From: Paenibacillus camelliae
GTDB lineage: Bacteria; Bacillota; Bacilli; Paenibacillales; Paenibacillaceae
Length of the DNA: 64,000 bases
NCBI RefSeq assembly: GCF_023715345.1
Contig: NZ_JAMBNY010000001.1
Span: 248,001-312,000, forward strand
Direction of reading: 5' to 3'
Shown: in pieces, positions 26,447 through 36,022 of the stretch
Position numbering within the stretch: the stretch's first letter is position 1
Layout of the letters: each line of letters starts with the position of its first letter
Notes under the pieces: model-generated
Databases searched by the model: none
Told to the model about the DNA's origin: nothing
What the model saw: only the letters and a program-made list of their open reading frames with translations
Position numbers and translations under genes: made by a program

Positions 26447-26476
26447 CAATGAATCTCCTTTCAAGCAAAACGACAG

Positions 26477-27337
26477 CTACTGTGCTGTCGTATCTGCCGC
26501 TTGTAATTGTAATAAAATACGCTTACTGCCCTTGTTGTTATCCCCGTCTTCTACAATAACATTATCAAGCTTTACTTCTAAATTTCCCGGACGTCCTAGA
26601 ACAAGGTAGACATCTCCCTTGACGGTAAAGGCTGCCTGCTCTCCATCCTTAATGTTGGCATAATACAGCTTTGTTCCATTCTTCCCATTTTCATAAACTT
26701 CCAACCAGCTCGCATCGCCGCTATTGGTAACAAGAAGTTCATAGCTATCCTTTGCAGGAGATACGACAAAAATATCGTCACGCCCTTTTGTCTCCTGAAA
26801 GGTAAGGGCTACTGGCGGTGGAGTTGGTGTAGATGTTGGCGTAGGCGTTGGAGACGCCCCCGTCTTCGTAGGTGTTGGTGTAGTGGTAATATCACTATTA
26901 TCCGTAATGGGTGTGCTGTCCGGCTCATTAGCTGGTTTCCCTTCCTTGCTATAAACGTTGTAATACCATATAACGATAATAACGAGCAATAAAAATAACC
27001 ACATCAACAAGGAAAAGCCTATTTTTCCAAAGCGCTCTGACCTTGAAGAACGCATACGTTTGGGCTTCCTCGCAGGCAGTGTTTCTGCCACATGTACTTC
27101 AGGCTCAGGCACTTCATTCTGATAATGCTTCAGTACTTCCTCCGCATCAAGCCCTACACACTCTGCGTAATTTTTTATAAATGCTCTTATATAAAATTTG
27201 CCTGGTAAGACTTTAAAGTCCCCTTCTTCCAGCGCTTCTAAATAACGTTTTCTAATTTTAGTTTGTTCTTGTACATCATCTAACGATAGCCCTTTTTCTT
27301 GACGTGCTGTCTTCAGCAAAGCACCTAGTTCTGACAC
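26477..27337 (-). CDS. rodZ: RodZ-like helix-turn-helix membrane protein (YmfM)
   Basis: 286 residues. N-terminal HTH (1-70, ARQEKGLSLDDVQEQTKIRK), basic juxtamembrane stretch, one membrane segment (about 108-130), a Pro/Thr-rich linker (TPTPTKTGASPTPTPTSTPT) and an extracytoplasmic DUF4115 beta domain. It links MreB-type cell-shape machinery to the wall. GTG start at 27337 with GGAGGTTGTATT upstream. Same locus as B. subtilis ymfM, before pgsA. Confidence 0.93.
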   Translation of the reverse strand: MSELGALLKTARQEKGLSLDDVQEQTKIRKRYLEALEEGDFKVLPGKFYIRAFIKNYAECVGLDAEEVLKHYQNEVPEPEVHVAETLPARKPKRMRSSRSERFGKIGFSLLMWLFLLLVIIVIWYYNVYSKEGKPANEPDSTPITDNSDITTTPTPTKTGASPTPTPTSTPTPPPVALTFQETKGRDDIFVVSPAKDSYELLVTNSGDASWLEVYENGKNGTKLYYANIKDGEQAAFTVKGDVYLVLGRPGNLEVKLDNVIVEDGDNNKGSKRILLQLQAADTTAQ

Positions 27338-27371
27338 AATACAACCTCCTTCGTTCTAATATCGCTGTGTC

Positions 27372-28148
27372 TTAAAAATCTTCGGAATAGCTGGTAAATG
27401 TCTCATACGTAATTTCTTCATCTGGAGAGTTGCGTAGCTCTACAATAATATCGAAATGGCTGTAATCATAGTTGGACTCACGTATAAAAATATCCGGATG
27501 CTCAATCACTTTCGTGGAAGGCATCTCCATAATTTCTTGAATAAGTGCATAATGACGCTCGTTGGAACGAATTGTACTTACAATGCCGTCGATAATAAAA
27601 ATATTGTTAGCATCCATTTCCTGATCCGATAGCTGTGAACGCACCGTCTGCCTTAGAAGAGTGGATGAAACGAAGGTCCAACGCTTATTAGAGCATACAC
27701 TGCCCGCAATTATAGATTCTGTCTTGCCGACTCGTGGCATCCCTCTAAGCCCTATCACATAATTACCTTCACGCTTAAAAACTTCACCTAGAAAATCTAC
27801 AAGCAATCCTAGCTCGTTGCGAGTAAATCGGAAGGTTTTACGGTCATCCGAATCTCGCTCTATGTATCGTCCATGACGAACTGCCAATATATCAACAATG
27901 GTAGGAGTTCTTAATTTATTGACTGTAATATCATCGACCTTCGTAAGTAGCTTACCCAATAACTCGATTTTTTCATCATCATCCGTTTGCAGCAGTAAGC
28001 CCCTTGTATGATTGTCTACACCATTAATTGTAAGAATATTAACCTCCAGCATACCTAACAGAGAAGCAATATCCCCTAGTAGACCCGGTCTATTTTTATG
28101 TATTGTGTACTCCATGTACCATTGCTTCCGTTCCACTCCAGTCACCAT
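27372..28148 (-). CDS. DUF3388 protein (YmfK) with ACT-like and P-loop domains
   Basis: 258 residues. The N-terminal 80 residues look like an ACT domain (YTIHKNRPGLLGDIASLLGM). The C-terminal part carries a nucleotide-binding P-loop (GLRGMPRVGKTE, about residue 140) and a hydrophobic IFIIDGIVS strand that could be Walker B. This matches YmfK/DUF3388, conserved in Bacilli but of unknown function. It is annotated from the ATG at 28148; a GTG at 28136 has AGGATGG 8 bases upstream and may be the true start. It lies 34 bp before rodZ. Confidence 0.85.
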   Translation of the reverse strand: MVTGVERKQWYMEYTIHKNRPGLLGDIASLLGMLEVNILTINGVDNHTRGLLLQTDDDEKIELLGKLLTKVDDITVNKLRTPTIVDILAVRHGRYIERDSDDRKTFRFTRNELGLLVDFLGEVFKREGNYVIGLRGMPRVGKTESIIAGSVCSNKRWTFVSSTLLRQTVRSQLSDQEMDANNIFIIDGIVSTIRSNERHYALIQEIMEMPSTKVIEHPDIFIRESNYDYSHFDIIVELRNSPDEEITYETFTSYSEDF

Positions 28149-28227
28149 CCTATATGTATGTAAAACTTTCTAACGTTATGTATTCTACAAAATTCAACAC
28201 TTTCCTGCAATATCAGTAAATTCATCA

Positions 28228-28256
28228 GCGAAAAGCCCCCAATTGGAGGCTTTCGC
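28228..28256 (-). terminator. Hairpin between DUF3243 and DUF3388 genes
   Basis: Stem GCGAAAGCCTCC / GGGGGCTTTTCGC around AATT. On the minus strand the descending arm contains TTTT. Likely a weak terminator separating the two genes. Confidence 0.55.
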
Positions 28257-28294
28257 AAAAAAATGATAAATCTAAATGTAAAACACCCGTATAA

Positions 28295-28546
28295 TTATGC
28301 CTTTTCAGCTAGCTTTACCATCAGCTTTGCGATGGTATGACGATCAGTTTCGTCACCAGCATCCCATAGCTGCTTTAATACTGCTTGCTCATCGTTTTTT
28401 GGATCAACACGTTCATCAAGGAAGGAACCGATTTCGTATGCTAGGTTGGAAATCGTCTCTTCAGATAAGCCCATGTTTTTACCTTGTGCTACACGTTCCT
28501 TCAAAAACTTTTTCCATGTTTCAAATTGATCTAATACAGTAGACAT
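28295..28546 (-). CDS. DUF3243 family protein (YmfJ)
   Basis: 83 residues, all-helical, matching DUF3243 (QFETWKKFLKERVAQGKNMG, then ERVDPKNDEQAVLKQLWDAG). ATG at 28546 after GGAGGCGAG. Conserved in the ymfF-ymfM neighbourhood; function unknown. Confidence 0.9.
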   Translation of the reverse strand: MSTVLDQFETWKKFLKERVAQGKNMGLSEETISNLAYEIGSFLDERVDPKNDEQAVLKQLWDAGDETDRHTIAKLMVKLAEKA

Positions 28547-28654
28547 TGCCTCTCGCCTCCATTAACTCAATTGTTGAATGACTCAACAGAAGTTATTGTG
28601 CGCAAGCAGACATAAGGCTATGCTAGTAATTAATTGCTACTTAAGGAAAATGTA

Positions 28655-29404
28655 CTACGTTAGCCAACCACCATTTGGACTAATGACCTGACCGGTAATG
28701 TACGATGATTCAGGTAATGATAAAAAATATATAAGCGACGCGATCTCTTCTGTCGAACCAAAGCGACCGACTGGAATTTCCTGTGCAAGTGCTTCCTTTT
28801 CTAATGGATCGAACGTATTCATCATCTCGGTATCAACGACCCCAGGAGCAACCGCATTAACCGTGACACCTGAAGGGGCTAGCTCCTTCGCCAGTGCCTT
28901 TGTAAAGGCGTTCATGCCGCCCTTCGTTGTCGAATAAAGCACCTCACAAGCAGCACCTGTCATCCCCCAAACAGAAGAGACGTTAATAATTCTTCCGTAT
29001 TTTTGTGTAATCATATGTGGCATAAACAGCTGCGTACACATAAACATCCCCTTCAAGTTGATGTTCATGACGGTATCCCATTGTTCTTCTGTTACATCAA
29101 CTAACATTCCATAATGGGAAATTCCGCCATTATTAACGAGGATGTCTGGAGCGATACCAAGCGCATCAAGCTTTTCCTTCATTCTTAGCAGTTGCTCTCT
29201 AGAGCCTAAGTCTGCCGATATCGTAAGCACCTCGGCTCCAGCAGCAATGCATTCTCTGGCAGTCTCATTCGCTTGCTCATGTCCTTGCAAGTAGTGAATA
29301 ACGATGCGATACCCTTCCTTAGCAAAACGCTTTGCTATTGCAGCACCTATGCCTCGGCTTCCCCCGGTTATCAACACCGTCATTTCACGTAACGGCTTTA
29401 CCAT
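28655..29404 (-). CDS. Short-chain dehydrogenase/reductase (YmfI, FabG-like)
   Basis: 249 residues, Rossmann SDR. Cofactor motif TGGSRGIGAAIA, NNGG at about residue 92, catalytic Ser in NVSSVWG, Tyr-x3-Lys in YSTTKGG, and C-terminal ITGQVISPNGG. Likely NADPH-dependent 3-oxoacyl-type reductase; the substrate is not known. Its ATG abuts the ymfH stop (TAAATG), so translation is coupled. Same order as B. subtilis ymfF-ymfH-ymfI. Confidence 0.92.
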   Translation of the reverse strand: MVKPLREMTVLITGGSRGIGAAIAKRFAKEGYRIVIHYLQGHEQANETARECIAAGAEVLTISADLGSREQLLRMKEKLDALGIAPDILVNNGGISHYGMLVDVTEEQWDTVMNINLKGMFMCTQLFMPHMITQKYGRIINVSSVWGMTGAACEVLYSTTKGGMNAFTKALAKELAPSGVTVNAVAPGVVDTEMMNTFDPLEKEALAQEIPVGRFGSTEEIASLIYFLSLPESSYITGQVISPNGGWLT

Positions 29405-30694
29405 TTAAGTAGATGGAGACTCTACAATGGACACTGCGAGCTGATTAAAGTCAAAATGCTCCTTCAATCGTGCATTCACATCGTCCAGTGTACTTTCTTC
29501 ATAATATTTAAGCACATTAAACATATCACAGTTTCTAAAACGATAACGTGTAAATTCAGTTGCAATCGCCTCAGGGGAATTAAGCATTCGTAAATAGTTA
29601 CCAATTTTTTTACGTTTTACACGTTCAAATCGTTCTGCGTCAATGCCTGTTTGCAGCGTTTCCGTAATGTAGGCTCGAATCGTTTCAACTAGCTTATCCG
29701 GATCAGGTGTATCTCCGCCGAGCACAGAAAATGCGTATTGCTCAGAGCAGTTATACTCAAAGCCGAACGAATCAAAAATAAGCTGCTGGTCGTATAAAGA
29801 TTGATAAAACGGAGAGCTGCTGCCAAACATAATGTCCAGCATTAGCTTGGAGATTACCTCTTGACGTAGAAGCTCTTCACCTTGCTTATGCACGGCTTGT
29901 TCCTTAAAGCCAAGCATACATTTCGGCAACGATACATGCAGCTTTTTCTCAACGCGAGATTGCCGAATAGCGCCAGGCTCCTCTTCAAAGAATCGCTCAA
30001 TGTTACCTAGCGGCACATAGGATTTGGCTGCTTGATTACGCTTAACGAGCTCGATAATATGTTCCGCATCGACACCTCCAACAACAAAAAGCAGCATGTT
30101 AGAAGGGTGATAAAACGTATTGTAGCAGCGATACAGCAAATCTTTATCAATTTTATAAATCGACTCTACCGTACCTGCAATATCAATTGATATCGGATGC
30201 TTCTGATACATCGCCTCGAATAACCCGTAGTATACACGCCAATCGGCATTATCATTGTACATATTAATTTCCTGTGCGATAATTCCTTTTTCCTTGTCGA
30301 CATTCTGCTCTGTAAAATGAGGACGCTGTACGAAATCAATTAACGTCGTTAAATTATCGTCGATGTTTTCTGTAGCAGAGAACAAATACACAGTACGGTC
30401 AAATGAAGTGTATGCATTGGCGGCAGCACCCTGCTTGGAGAATTTAGCAAAAACATCTTGACCATCCGGCTCTTCAAACATTTTGTGCTCCAAAAAGTGA
30501 GCAATGCCATCTGGAACCTTGATCGGTGTCTCGTCACCAACCGCAAAGTGGTTGTCAATGGATCCATATTTCGTGGCAAAGGTTGCATATGTTTTCTGAA
30601 ATCCTTGCTTAGGAAGCACAATAATCTCAAGTCCATTCTCAAGAACTTCACGATACAGCGTTTCCTCTACATGCGGATAACTAAGTGTCTCCAT
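29405..30694 (-). CDS. M16-family zinc metalloprotease (YmfH)
   Basis: 429 residues. It contains the inverted zinc motif HFLEH (about residue 68) and the downstream Glu region (EINMYNDNADW), so it should be the catalytic member of the YmfF/YmfH pair. It lies 3 bp after ymfF. ATG at 30694 with a perfect AGGAGGTG. Relatives act on small peptides or signalling peptides; the target is unknown. Confidence 0.93.
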   Translation of the reverse strand: METLSYPHVEETLYREVLENGLEIIVLPKQGFQKTYATFATKYGSIDNHFAVGDETPIKVPDGIAHFLEHKMFEEPDGQDVFAKFSKQGAAANAYTSFDRTVYLFSATENIDDNLTTLIDFVQRPHFTEQNVDKEKGIIAQEINMYNDNADWRVYYGLFEAMYQKHPISIDIAGTVESIYKIDKDLLYRCYNTFYHPSNMLLFVVGGVDAEHIIELVKRNQAAKSYVPLGNIERFFEEEPGAIRQSRVEKKLHVSLPKCMLGFKEQAVHKQGEELLRQEVISKLMLDIMFGSSSPFYQSLYDQQLIFDSFGFEYNCSEQYAFSVLGGDTPDPDKLVETIRAYITETLQTGIDAERFERVKRKKIGNYLRMLNSPEAIATEFTRYRFRNCDMFNVLKYYEESTLDDVNARLKEHFDFNQLAVSIVESPST

Positions 30695-30697
30695 TCG

Positions 30698-31972
30698 TTA
30701 CACCTCCTGACGGTCACGTAAGAAATATATAGTATCTAGAGCAACTTGGTTAGCAATTCTTTGCACATCGTCCTTGCTCACCTTACTAATTTGCTCAATA
30801 ACCGATTCTACTGAACGATCTACATTCGCATATTGCTTATTAAAGTCAAAGCCTGCAATATCATTAGCGTTGTCTAGAATTTCACGCATAGCGTTTGTGA
30901 GCATGGCCTTCGTTTGCTCCAGCTCCACATCAGAAATATGTCCAGCCTTCATATCATCAAGCTGCTTCTCAATGATGCCTAGTGCTTTTTCGTAATTCTC
31001 AAACTCAATGCCTGATTGAATCGTAACTATTCCTTTATGAGCATCATAGCGAGAAGAGCAATAGTAAGCTAAGCTTTCTTTTTCACGCACATTTACAAAG
31101 AGCTTCGAATGAGGATAGGTACCCAATATGCCATTATATACGAGCGCACATACGTAGTCTGGATCCGCATAGCCAACATTCATACGTAAACCAAGATTAA
31201 GCTTTCCTTGGCTAACCTCCATTCGATCGACAACTGTCTTGACGGAGCTCACTGAATGACTCGCTTCAGCAGGCTTATATTGAATTGGCTTTGCACTGGC
31301 AGGCATCTGAAAGTTTTGCTCGACAAGCTTCGTGACTTCCTCTAGCGTTGTATCACCAACGACATATAGATCAAATTGCGCCTCACTCAGCCAATCGCTG
31401 TAACGTTGAAATAGCGAATTTGCATCAATATGAGGCAGGTCTTCAAGCTTACCTGATGCATTCAACCGATACGGCTCATGCTCACACATTTCCTGTATAC
31501 AGCGCTCAGCCGCATAATGAATTTTATCGTTAATAATAGAGTCAAGCTGCTTTTTTAACGTGCCTTTTTCAGCATCAACATAGGCTTCACGAAAGCCACC
31601 TTGTTCAATCAATGGATTGGTCAACACATCGCCCAAATACTGCAACGCACCGTTTAACAAAGAATGCTCGCTGTTAACAAAACGATCATTAATTACATCC
31701 ATTCTAAGCTGAATGAATTGTGTATTTCCTCGCTTCACAATGTTAAAGCCAAAGCCTGCTCCATACATATTGTCGAGCTGCTCTCGTAGCTGAATCGTCT
31801 CAGGAAAGCGAGCCGTACCGCGGCGTAATACATATGGGATTAGTGCGGTCGAGGTAACTGTTTGCTCCTCGAGAGGGGTTCCAGCAAATAACGTAATCGC
31901 ATAGGTTTTAAAGCGATTGGTTGGAAGCACATGAATCGTAATATTTTTTACCTTTCCAACTTGGAATTCCAT
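30698..31972 (-). CDS. M16-family protease-like protein lacking zinc site (YmfF)
   Basis: 424 residues with the M16 fold along its length. Where YmfH has HFLEH this protein reads TALIPYVLRRG, so the zinc-binding motif is absent and it is probably the non-catalytic partner. The conserved C-terminal M16 segment (NVREKESLAYYCSSRYDAHKG) is intact. ATG at 31972 after AAAGGGG. First gene of the ymfF-ymfH-ymfI string, after the sleB hairpin. Confidence 0.92.
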   Translation of the reverse strand: MEFQVGKVKNITIHVLPTNRFKTYAITLFAGTPLEEQTVTSTALIPYVLRRGTARFPETIQLREQLDNMYGAGFGFNIVKRGNTQFIQLRMDVINDRFVNSEHSLLNGALQYLGDVLTNPLIEQGGFREAYVDAEKGTLKKQLDSIINDKIHYAAERCIQEMCEHEPYRLNASGKLEDLPHIDANSLFQRYSDWLSEAQFDLYVVGDTTLEEVTKLVEQNFQMPASAKPIQYKPAEASHSVSSVKTVVDRMEVSQGKLNLGLRMNVGYADPDYVCALVYNGILGTYPHSKLFVNVREKESLAYYCSSRYDAHKGIVTIQSGIEFENYEKALGIIEKQLDDMKAGHISDVELEQTKAMLTNAMREILDNANDIAGFDFNKQYANVDRSVESVIEQISKVSKDDVQRIANQVALDTIYFLRDRQEV

Positions 31973-32029
31973 TGATCTAGCCCCTTTCCTCTTACCTGTT
32001 TATTTATTCTAACGCATTATAAATGGAAG

Positions 32030-32063
32030 AAGCAACCATTAGACAACCTCCCAATGATTGCTT
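32030..32063 (-). terminator. Probable terminator of sleB
   Basis: Stem AAGCAATCATT / AATGGTTGCTT (one mismatch) followed by CTTCCATTTATAA on the minus strand, 15 bp after the sleB stop. Confidence 0.6.
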
Positions 32064-32078
32064 CCCATATTTATTGAT

Positions 32079-32855
32079 TTACTTACAAAATATATGTTTA
32101 CCTATCGTTAATACTTGCTGTCTAGTCCAGATCCATGCGCTAGTTGCTGTATCAGGATTAAAGTAATAAATACAGCCATACGTTGGATCCATCCCATTAA
32201 TCGCATCACGAACCGCACGCTTTGCTGTTTCATTAGGTGTTAAGTAAATTTGTCCATCATCAACTGCAGTGAACGCTCGTGGCTGGAATATAACTCCATA
32301 TACAGTGTTTGGGAAATCTGGATGCTTCACACGATTTAATATGACAGCAGCTACAGCAACCTGTCCTTCATACGGCTCTCCGCGTGCCTCGCCATAAACT
32401 GCATTAGCCATGAGCTGAATATCATTTTCTGTAAAACCAAGCAAATTCGACTGTGCTGCCGAGCTTTTATTGTTAGCATTACCGCTTGGTTTATTGGTGC
32501 TAGGACTAGATTCAGCTGTTAATGCAGGATACCAATTTTTAGTTGCATTAACGAGCTTATTTTTCGTAGCTTGACCAACTACTCCATCAGAGGTTAAGCC
32601 GAATTCCCACTGAAACCATGTTACAGCATTTTTCGTCTTGGAGCCGAATTGAGAATCAATTTCTCCATTGTAATACCCTAAGTATTTTAATCTGCCCTGC
32701 AGCTCAGATACATCCTCACCATACGAGCCAACCTTAAGAATGGCAGAGCTAAAGGTTGGAAGTGTCTTGGGCTGATCGGATACTCGAGAGTATATCATGA
32801 GACTCGTTAATAGCATTGCAACGATGCCGAACACCATAATCTTGCGAAATTTCAT
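32079..32855 (-). CDS. sleB: Spore cortex-lytic enzyme SleB
   Basis: About 258 residues from the ATG at 32855 (AAAGG upstream). N-terminal signal/anchor (MVFGIVAMLLTSLMIYS), peptidoglycan-binding domain 1 (about 40-105, LKVGSYGEDVSELQGRLKYL), Ser/Asn linker, and a C-terminal Hydrolase_2 lytic transglycosylase domain (MANAVYGEARGEPYEGQVAV, catalytic Glu in GEARGE). It degrades cortex at germination. There is no ypeB next to it, unlike B. subtilis. The upstream sigma-G promoter match fits forespore synthesis. Confidence 0.93.
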   Translation of the reverse strand: MKFRKIMVFGIVAMLLTSLMIYSRVSDQPKTLPTFSSAILKVGSYGEDVSELQGRLKYLGYYNGEIDSQFGSKTKNAVTWFQWEFGLTSDGVVGQATKNKLVNATKNWYPALTAESSPSTNKPSGNANNKSSAAQSNLLGFTENDIQLMANAVYGEARGEPYEGQVAVAAVILNRVKHPDFPNTVYGVIFQPRAFTAVDDGQIYLTPNETAKRAVRDAINGMDPTYGCIYYFNPDTATSAWIWTRQQVLTIGKHIFCK

Positions 32856-32909
32856 ATTCAATACGCCTTTCTCTTGATGCATTTTCATAGTCAGTAGCTG
32901 ACATGCACA

Positions 32910-32939
32910 TAGTATGAGAAAAGGGCATTAATAATATAC
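32910..32939 (-). promoter_or_regulatory. Sigma-G-type promoter of sleB
   Basis: Minus strand: -35 GTATA (32935-32939), 18-base spacer, -10 CATACTA (32910-32916). This fits the forespore sigma-G consensus gHATR-N17/18-CATwhTA, as expected for sleB. It lies in the 105-bp gap after ftsK. Confidence 0.65.
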
Positions 32940-32960
32940 TTCATTCTTGTAATTTATGTT

Positions 32961-35645
32961 TTATTTGGCTTCCCATTGTTCCTGAGTCACTAGAACCGTC
33001 CTAGGTTTACTACCTTCATATGGGCCGACTATCCCTTTAGCTTCTAGCTGATCAATAAGTCTTGCGGCGCGAGTATAACCAATTCTCATTCGACGCTGCA
33101 ATAGGGAAACCGATGCTTGATTTCCTTCGATAACGATCCGAGCTGCATCGTCAAACAGCTCATCCATATCATCGTCTACCGAGTCATCTGACTCTTCATC
33201 TAATTCCGGAACGAGCTCCTCGTTATACTTCACTTCACCTTGTCCACGTACGAAGCTAACGAGCACTTCAACCTCTTCATCAGATAGGAATGCCCCTTGA
33301 ACACGAATAGGCTTATTCATTCCCATAGGTAAAAACAACATATCTCCTCGTCCTAGCAGCTTCTCTGCTCCTGCAGAATCGAGAATCGTACGAGAATCGA
33401 CCTGAGAGGATACCCCGAAGGCTATACGAGACGGAATATTGGCTTTAATGACACCTGTGATAACGTCAACTGAAGGACGCTGCGTCGCAATGATTAGATG
33501 AATGCCCGCCGCACGTGCCATCTGAGCTAGTCTAGCGATGGAATCCTCTACTTCATTGGATGCGACCATCATTAGATCGGCAAGCTCATCCACAATAACT
33601 ACGATATATGGCAGCACTGCGTTAGGATTATCCTTCATTAATTGATTGTAGCCTTCAATGTTACGAGTACCAGATTTAGAAAATAGCTCATACCGCTTTT
33701 CCATCTCAACAACAATCTTTTTAAGTGCCAACGATGCTCGCTTCGGATTGGTGACAACCGGCGCGAGTAAGTGCGGTATACCATTATATACATTCAGCTC
33801 TACCATTTTAGGGTCAATCATTAAAAACTTCACTTCATCCGGCTTTGCCTTGTACAAAATACTCGCAATAATACCGTTAATACAAACGGACTTACCAGAA
33901 CCAGTTGCTCCTGCAACTAGTAAATGCGGCATTTTAGCAAGATTACCTACAATCGTTTGTCCAGATATATCTCGGCCAAATGCAATGGATAGCTTTGATT
34001 GAGCGTTCACAAAGACTGGAGTCTCCATTACTTCGCGCATCGTAACGACTGAAATCTCGCCATTCGGTACTTCTATACCAATCGCAGATTTACCAGGTAT
34101 TGGCGCTTCCATCCGTACATCCTTCGCAGCTAGTGCTAATGCGATATCGTCGGTAAGTCCGACAATTCGGCTAACTTTTACCCCCGTTGCAGGCTGCACC
34201 TCATAACGCGTTACAGCAGGGCCTCTAGCAACATCTAACACCTTGGCACGAACACCAAAGCTTTCAAGTGTTGCTTCGAGCTTTCTTCTCGCGTCATACA
34301 TCTCATGGCCATCTGTCGTCTTGCCCGCTGACTTGGGCATACTTAACAATGAGAAAGGTGGCATCTCATATGGAATTGGTGTCGGATGAAGAGGTGCATG
34401 AACCACCTTAGACGAATCAGAGACATCCGCCTCCGTAATGAGTGCATCGGATGTTACAGCTTGTCCCTCTGGGTATTGAAAGGCTTCTTCATCGTTAATT
34501 TCAGCTACCTGAGTCGCTTCTGCTCGCTGCTCCTCAATTAATGTATCTGCGAATTGCGCCACGGCCGCAGCATCACTTGGTACCGTCGTAGCATGTTTAT
34601 CTTTTACAAATTCTGTTGGAATAGTGTTATTGTCTTCTTCATGACTGTATGGTTCATCCTGAAGGTCATTTCTTATGTAATCATTATCGTTATCTTGATT
34701 CACAGGAATATTAGTATATGAAGTTTGAGCTCTTTGCTGGTCTGCATCATACTCTACCTCAGATGAAGGAGCATAGCCCTCTAGAATCTGAGCATGAGCA
34801 TCATTCGCCTCTTCTGTTGCTCCATTATGCTGATCATTATGATGCAACTCCCAATCATCCTGCGGCTCGCTTTGCTCCGTATTCATATGAAAGAACCAAG
34901 ATTTCCGTTTCGGTTTAGGCAGCTCCACTACAAAGGTTTCATCATCCTCATCGTCATTATCAATGACTTGTTCCTTATATTTGGCTAATGCTTTCTTCCT
35001 TGAACGAAGCAGGCTCAGCTTAGCCGAGAGAAGCTTATAGAGTCGTACAGATTTCGTGCGAACGAACCGCAGCATCTCGACATAAGATTTCCCAGAAATA
35101 AGCATGAAAGCGATAAGGTATTGAACAATATTGAGTATCAATGCTCCATAATAGCCAAACAGCATAAACAATAGTGAATACTGAACTGCTCCGACATAGC
35201 CTCCACTAATGGATAAGCTGCGGATAGATTGCTCGGTTTGAGGTTCTGATGAAAATAACTGGGTGCGCAGCTCCAAATCTAATGTTTGGAAAATTAATTT
35301 ACCCGTAATCCCCGTTTCATCTAATCCCATATATCGCGCATTAATGTGCGAGATTGAGCTGCTTAACGTTAACGCAAGCACTGCAAGCACAAGCCCTGTT
35401 TTACGCGATGACCAGCCTTTCGGCCAAGCTCGCTTTATCATGACAGCTAGTCCGACAATAATCCCGACGATAGCTAAAACAAAATAGAACTTCCCTAAAA
35501 TTACACCAAACAATCTGGAGAGCGCTCTTCCAACAGCAGCTTCACCAGCGAGGGCGATCATGGAAATCGTAATAATTAGAATGCCGTAAGCTTCATATTT
35601 TAATTGCGCTCCTATAGAACGCTTCTTTTTTCGTCTCTTTGCCAA
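32961..35645 (-). CDS. DNA translocase FtsK/SpoIIIE
   Basis: About 894 residues from the TTG at 35645, preceded by GGGGGG-type Shine-Dalgarno. N-terminal membrane region with four to five segments (about 20-180), acidic low-complexity linker (220-430), translocase alpha/beta domains with Walker A GATGSGKS (about 570) and Walker [12 protein letters not shown], and C-terminal winged-helix gamma domain (about 830-890). It pumps DNA through the septum in division and into the forespore. Being next to tepA and ymfF matches B. subtilis spoIIIE, so SpoIIIE is the likelier name. Confidence 0.96.
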   Translation of the reverse strand: MAKRRKKKRSIGAQLKYEAYGILIITISMIALAGEAAVGRALSRLFGVILGKFYFVLAIVGIIVGLAVMIKRAWPKGWSSRKTGLVLAVLALTLSSSISHINARYMGLDETGITGKLIFQTLDLELRTQLFSSEPQTEQSIRSLSISGGYVGAVQYSLLFMLFGYYGALILNIVQYLIAFMLISGKSYVEMLRFVRTKSVRLYKLLSAKLSLLRSRKKALAKYKEQVIDNDDEDDETFVVELPKPKRKSWFFHMNTEQSEPQDDWELHHNDQHNGATEEANDAHAQILEGYAPSSEVEYDADQQRAQTSYTNIPVNQDNDNDYIRNDLQDEPYSHEEDNNTIPTEFVKDKHATTVPSDAAAVAQFADTLIEEQRAEATQVAEINDEEAFQYPEGQAVTSDALITEADVSDSSKVVHAPLHPTPIPYEMPPFSLLSMPKSAGKTTDGHEMYDARRKLEATLESFGVRAKVLDVARGPAVTRYEVQPATGVKVSRIVGLTDDIALALAAKDVRMEAPIPGKSAIGIEVPNGEISVVTMREVMETPVFVNAQSKLSIAFGRDISGQTIVGNLAKMPHLLVAGATGSGKSVCINGIIASILYKAKPDEVKFLMIDPKMVELNVYNGIPHLLAPVVTNPKRASLALKKIVVEMEKRYELFSKSGTRNIEGYNQLMKDNPNAVLPYIVVIVDELADLMMVASNEVEDSIARLAQMARAAGIHLIIATQRPSVDVITGVIKANIPSRIAFGVSSQVDSRTILDSAGAEKLLGRGDMLFLPMGMNKPIRVQGAFLSDEEVEVLVSFVRGQGEVKYNEELVPELDEESDDSVDDDMDELFDDAARIVIEGNQASVSLLQRRMRIGYTRAARLIDQLEAKGIVGPYEGSKPRTVLVTQEQWEAK

Positions 35646-35751
35646 TATGCTCCCCCCTTTTTCCATTATATCACATGGTTTAGGGAGGGGCTATGATCAC
35701 AAATACTCTAATATTACTTATACGATGCTAGTACCATGCCCTGAAATAATA

Positions 35752-35790
35752 AAAAGCTAACTACACATGATGATGTGTAAGTTAGCTTTT
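35752..35790 (-). terminator. Terminator downstream of the ylzJ-like gene
   Basis: Long stem AAAAGCTAACT(T)ACACAT / ATGTGTAGTTAGCTTTT with one bulge, continuing into a T-rich tail on the minus strand. It separates tepA-ylzJ from ftsK. Confidence 0.88.
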
Positions 35791-35809
35791 AGTTAACACC
35801 ATTAACAAA

Positions 35810-36022
35810 TTATTCTTGATGGAACGGGATGAGAGAACCCGGGGCATAACGAGTATCTAAGTAACAATCCAGTGGAGGATTAATTAGCCTAACTACTAAT
35901 GCTTTACCTGTTTTTAGCGGCTTAACCTCCATTAGCATTCCTTCGTACACATAATTGACAACCTCATTCTCTGTTGCCTGCTCCCCGTATATAAATTCAA
36001 CGGGCACAATGGTGTGCAGCAT
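35810..36022 (-). CDS. YlzJ-like protein
   Basis: 70 residues, YlzJ family ([31 protein letters not shown]). Function unknown. It always follows tepA in Bacilli. Its ATG shares one base with the tepA stop (TAATG), so it is translationally coupled. GGAGAAG ribosome-binding site inside tepA. Confidence 0.9.
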   Translation of the reverse strand: MLHTIVPVEFIYGEQATENEVVNYVYEGMLMEVKPLKTGKALVVRLINPPLDCYLDTRYAPGSLIPFHQE

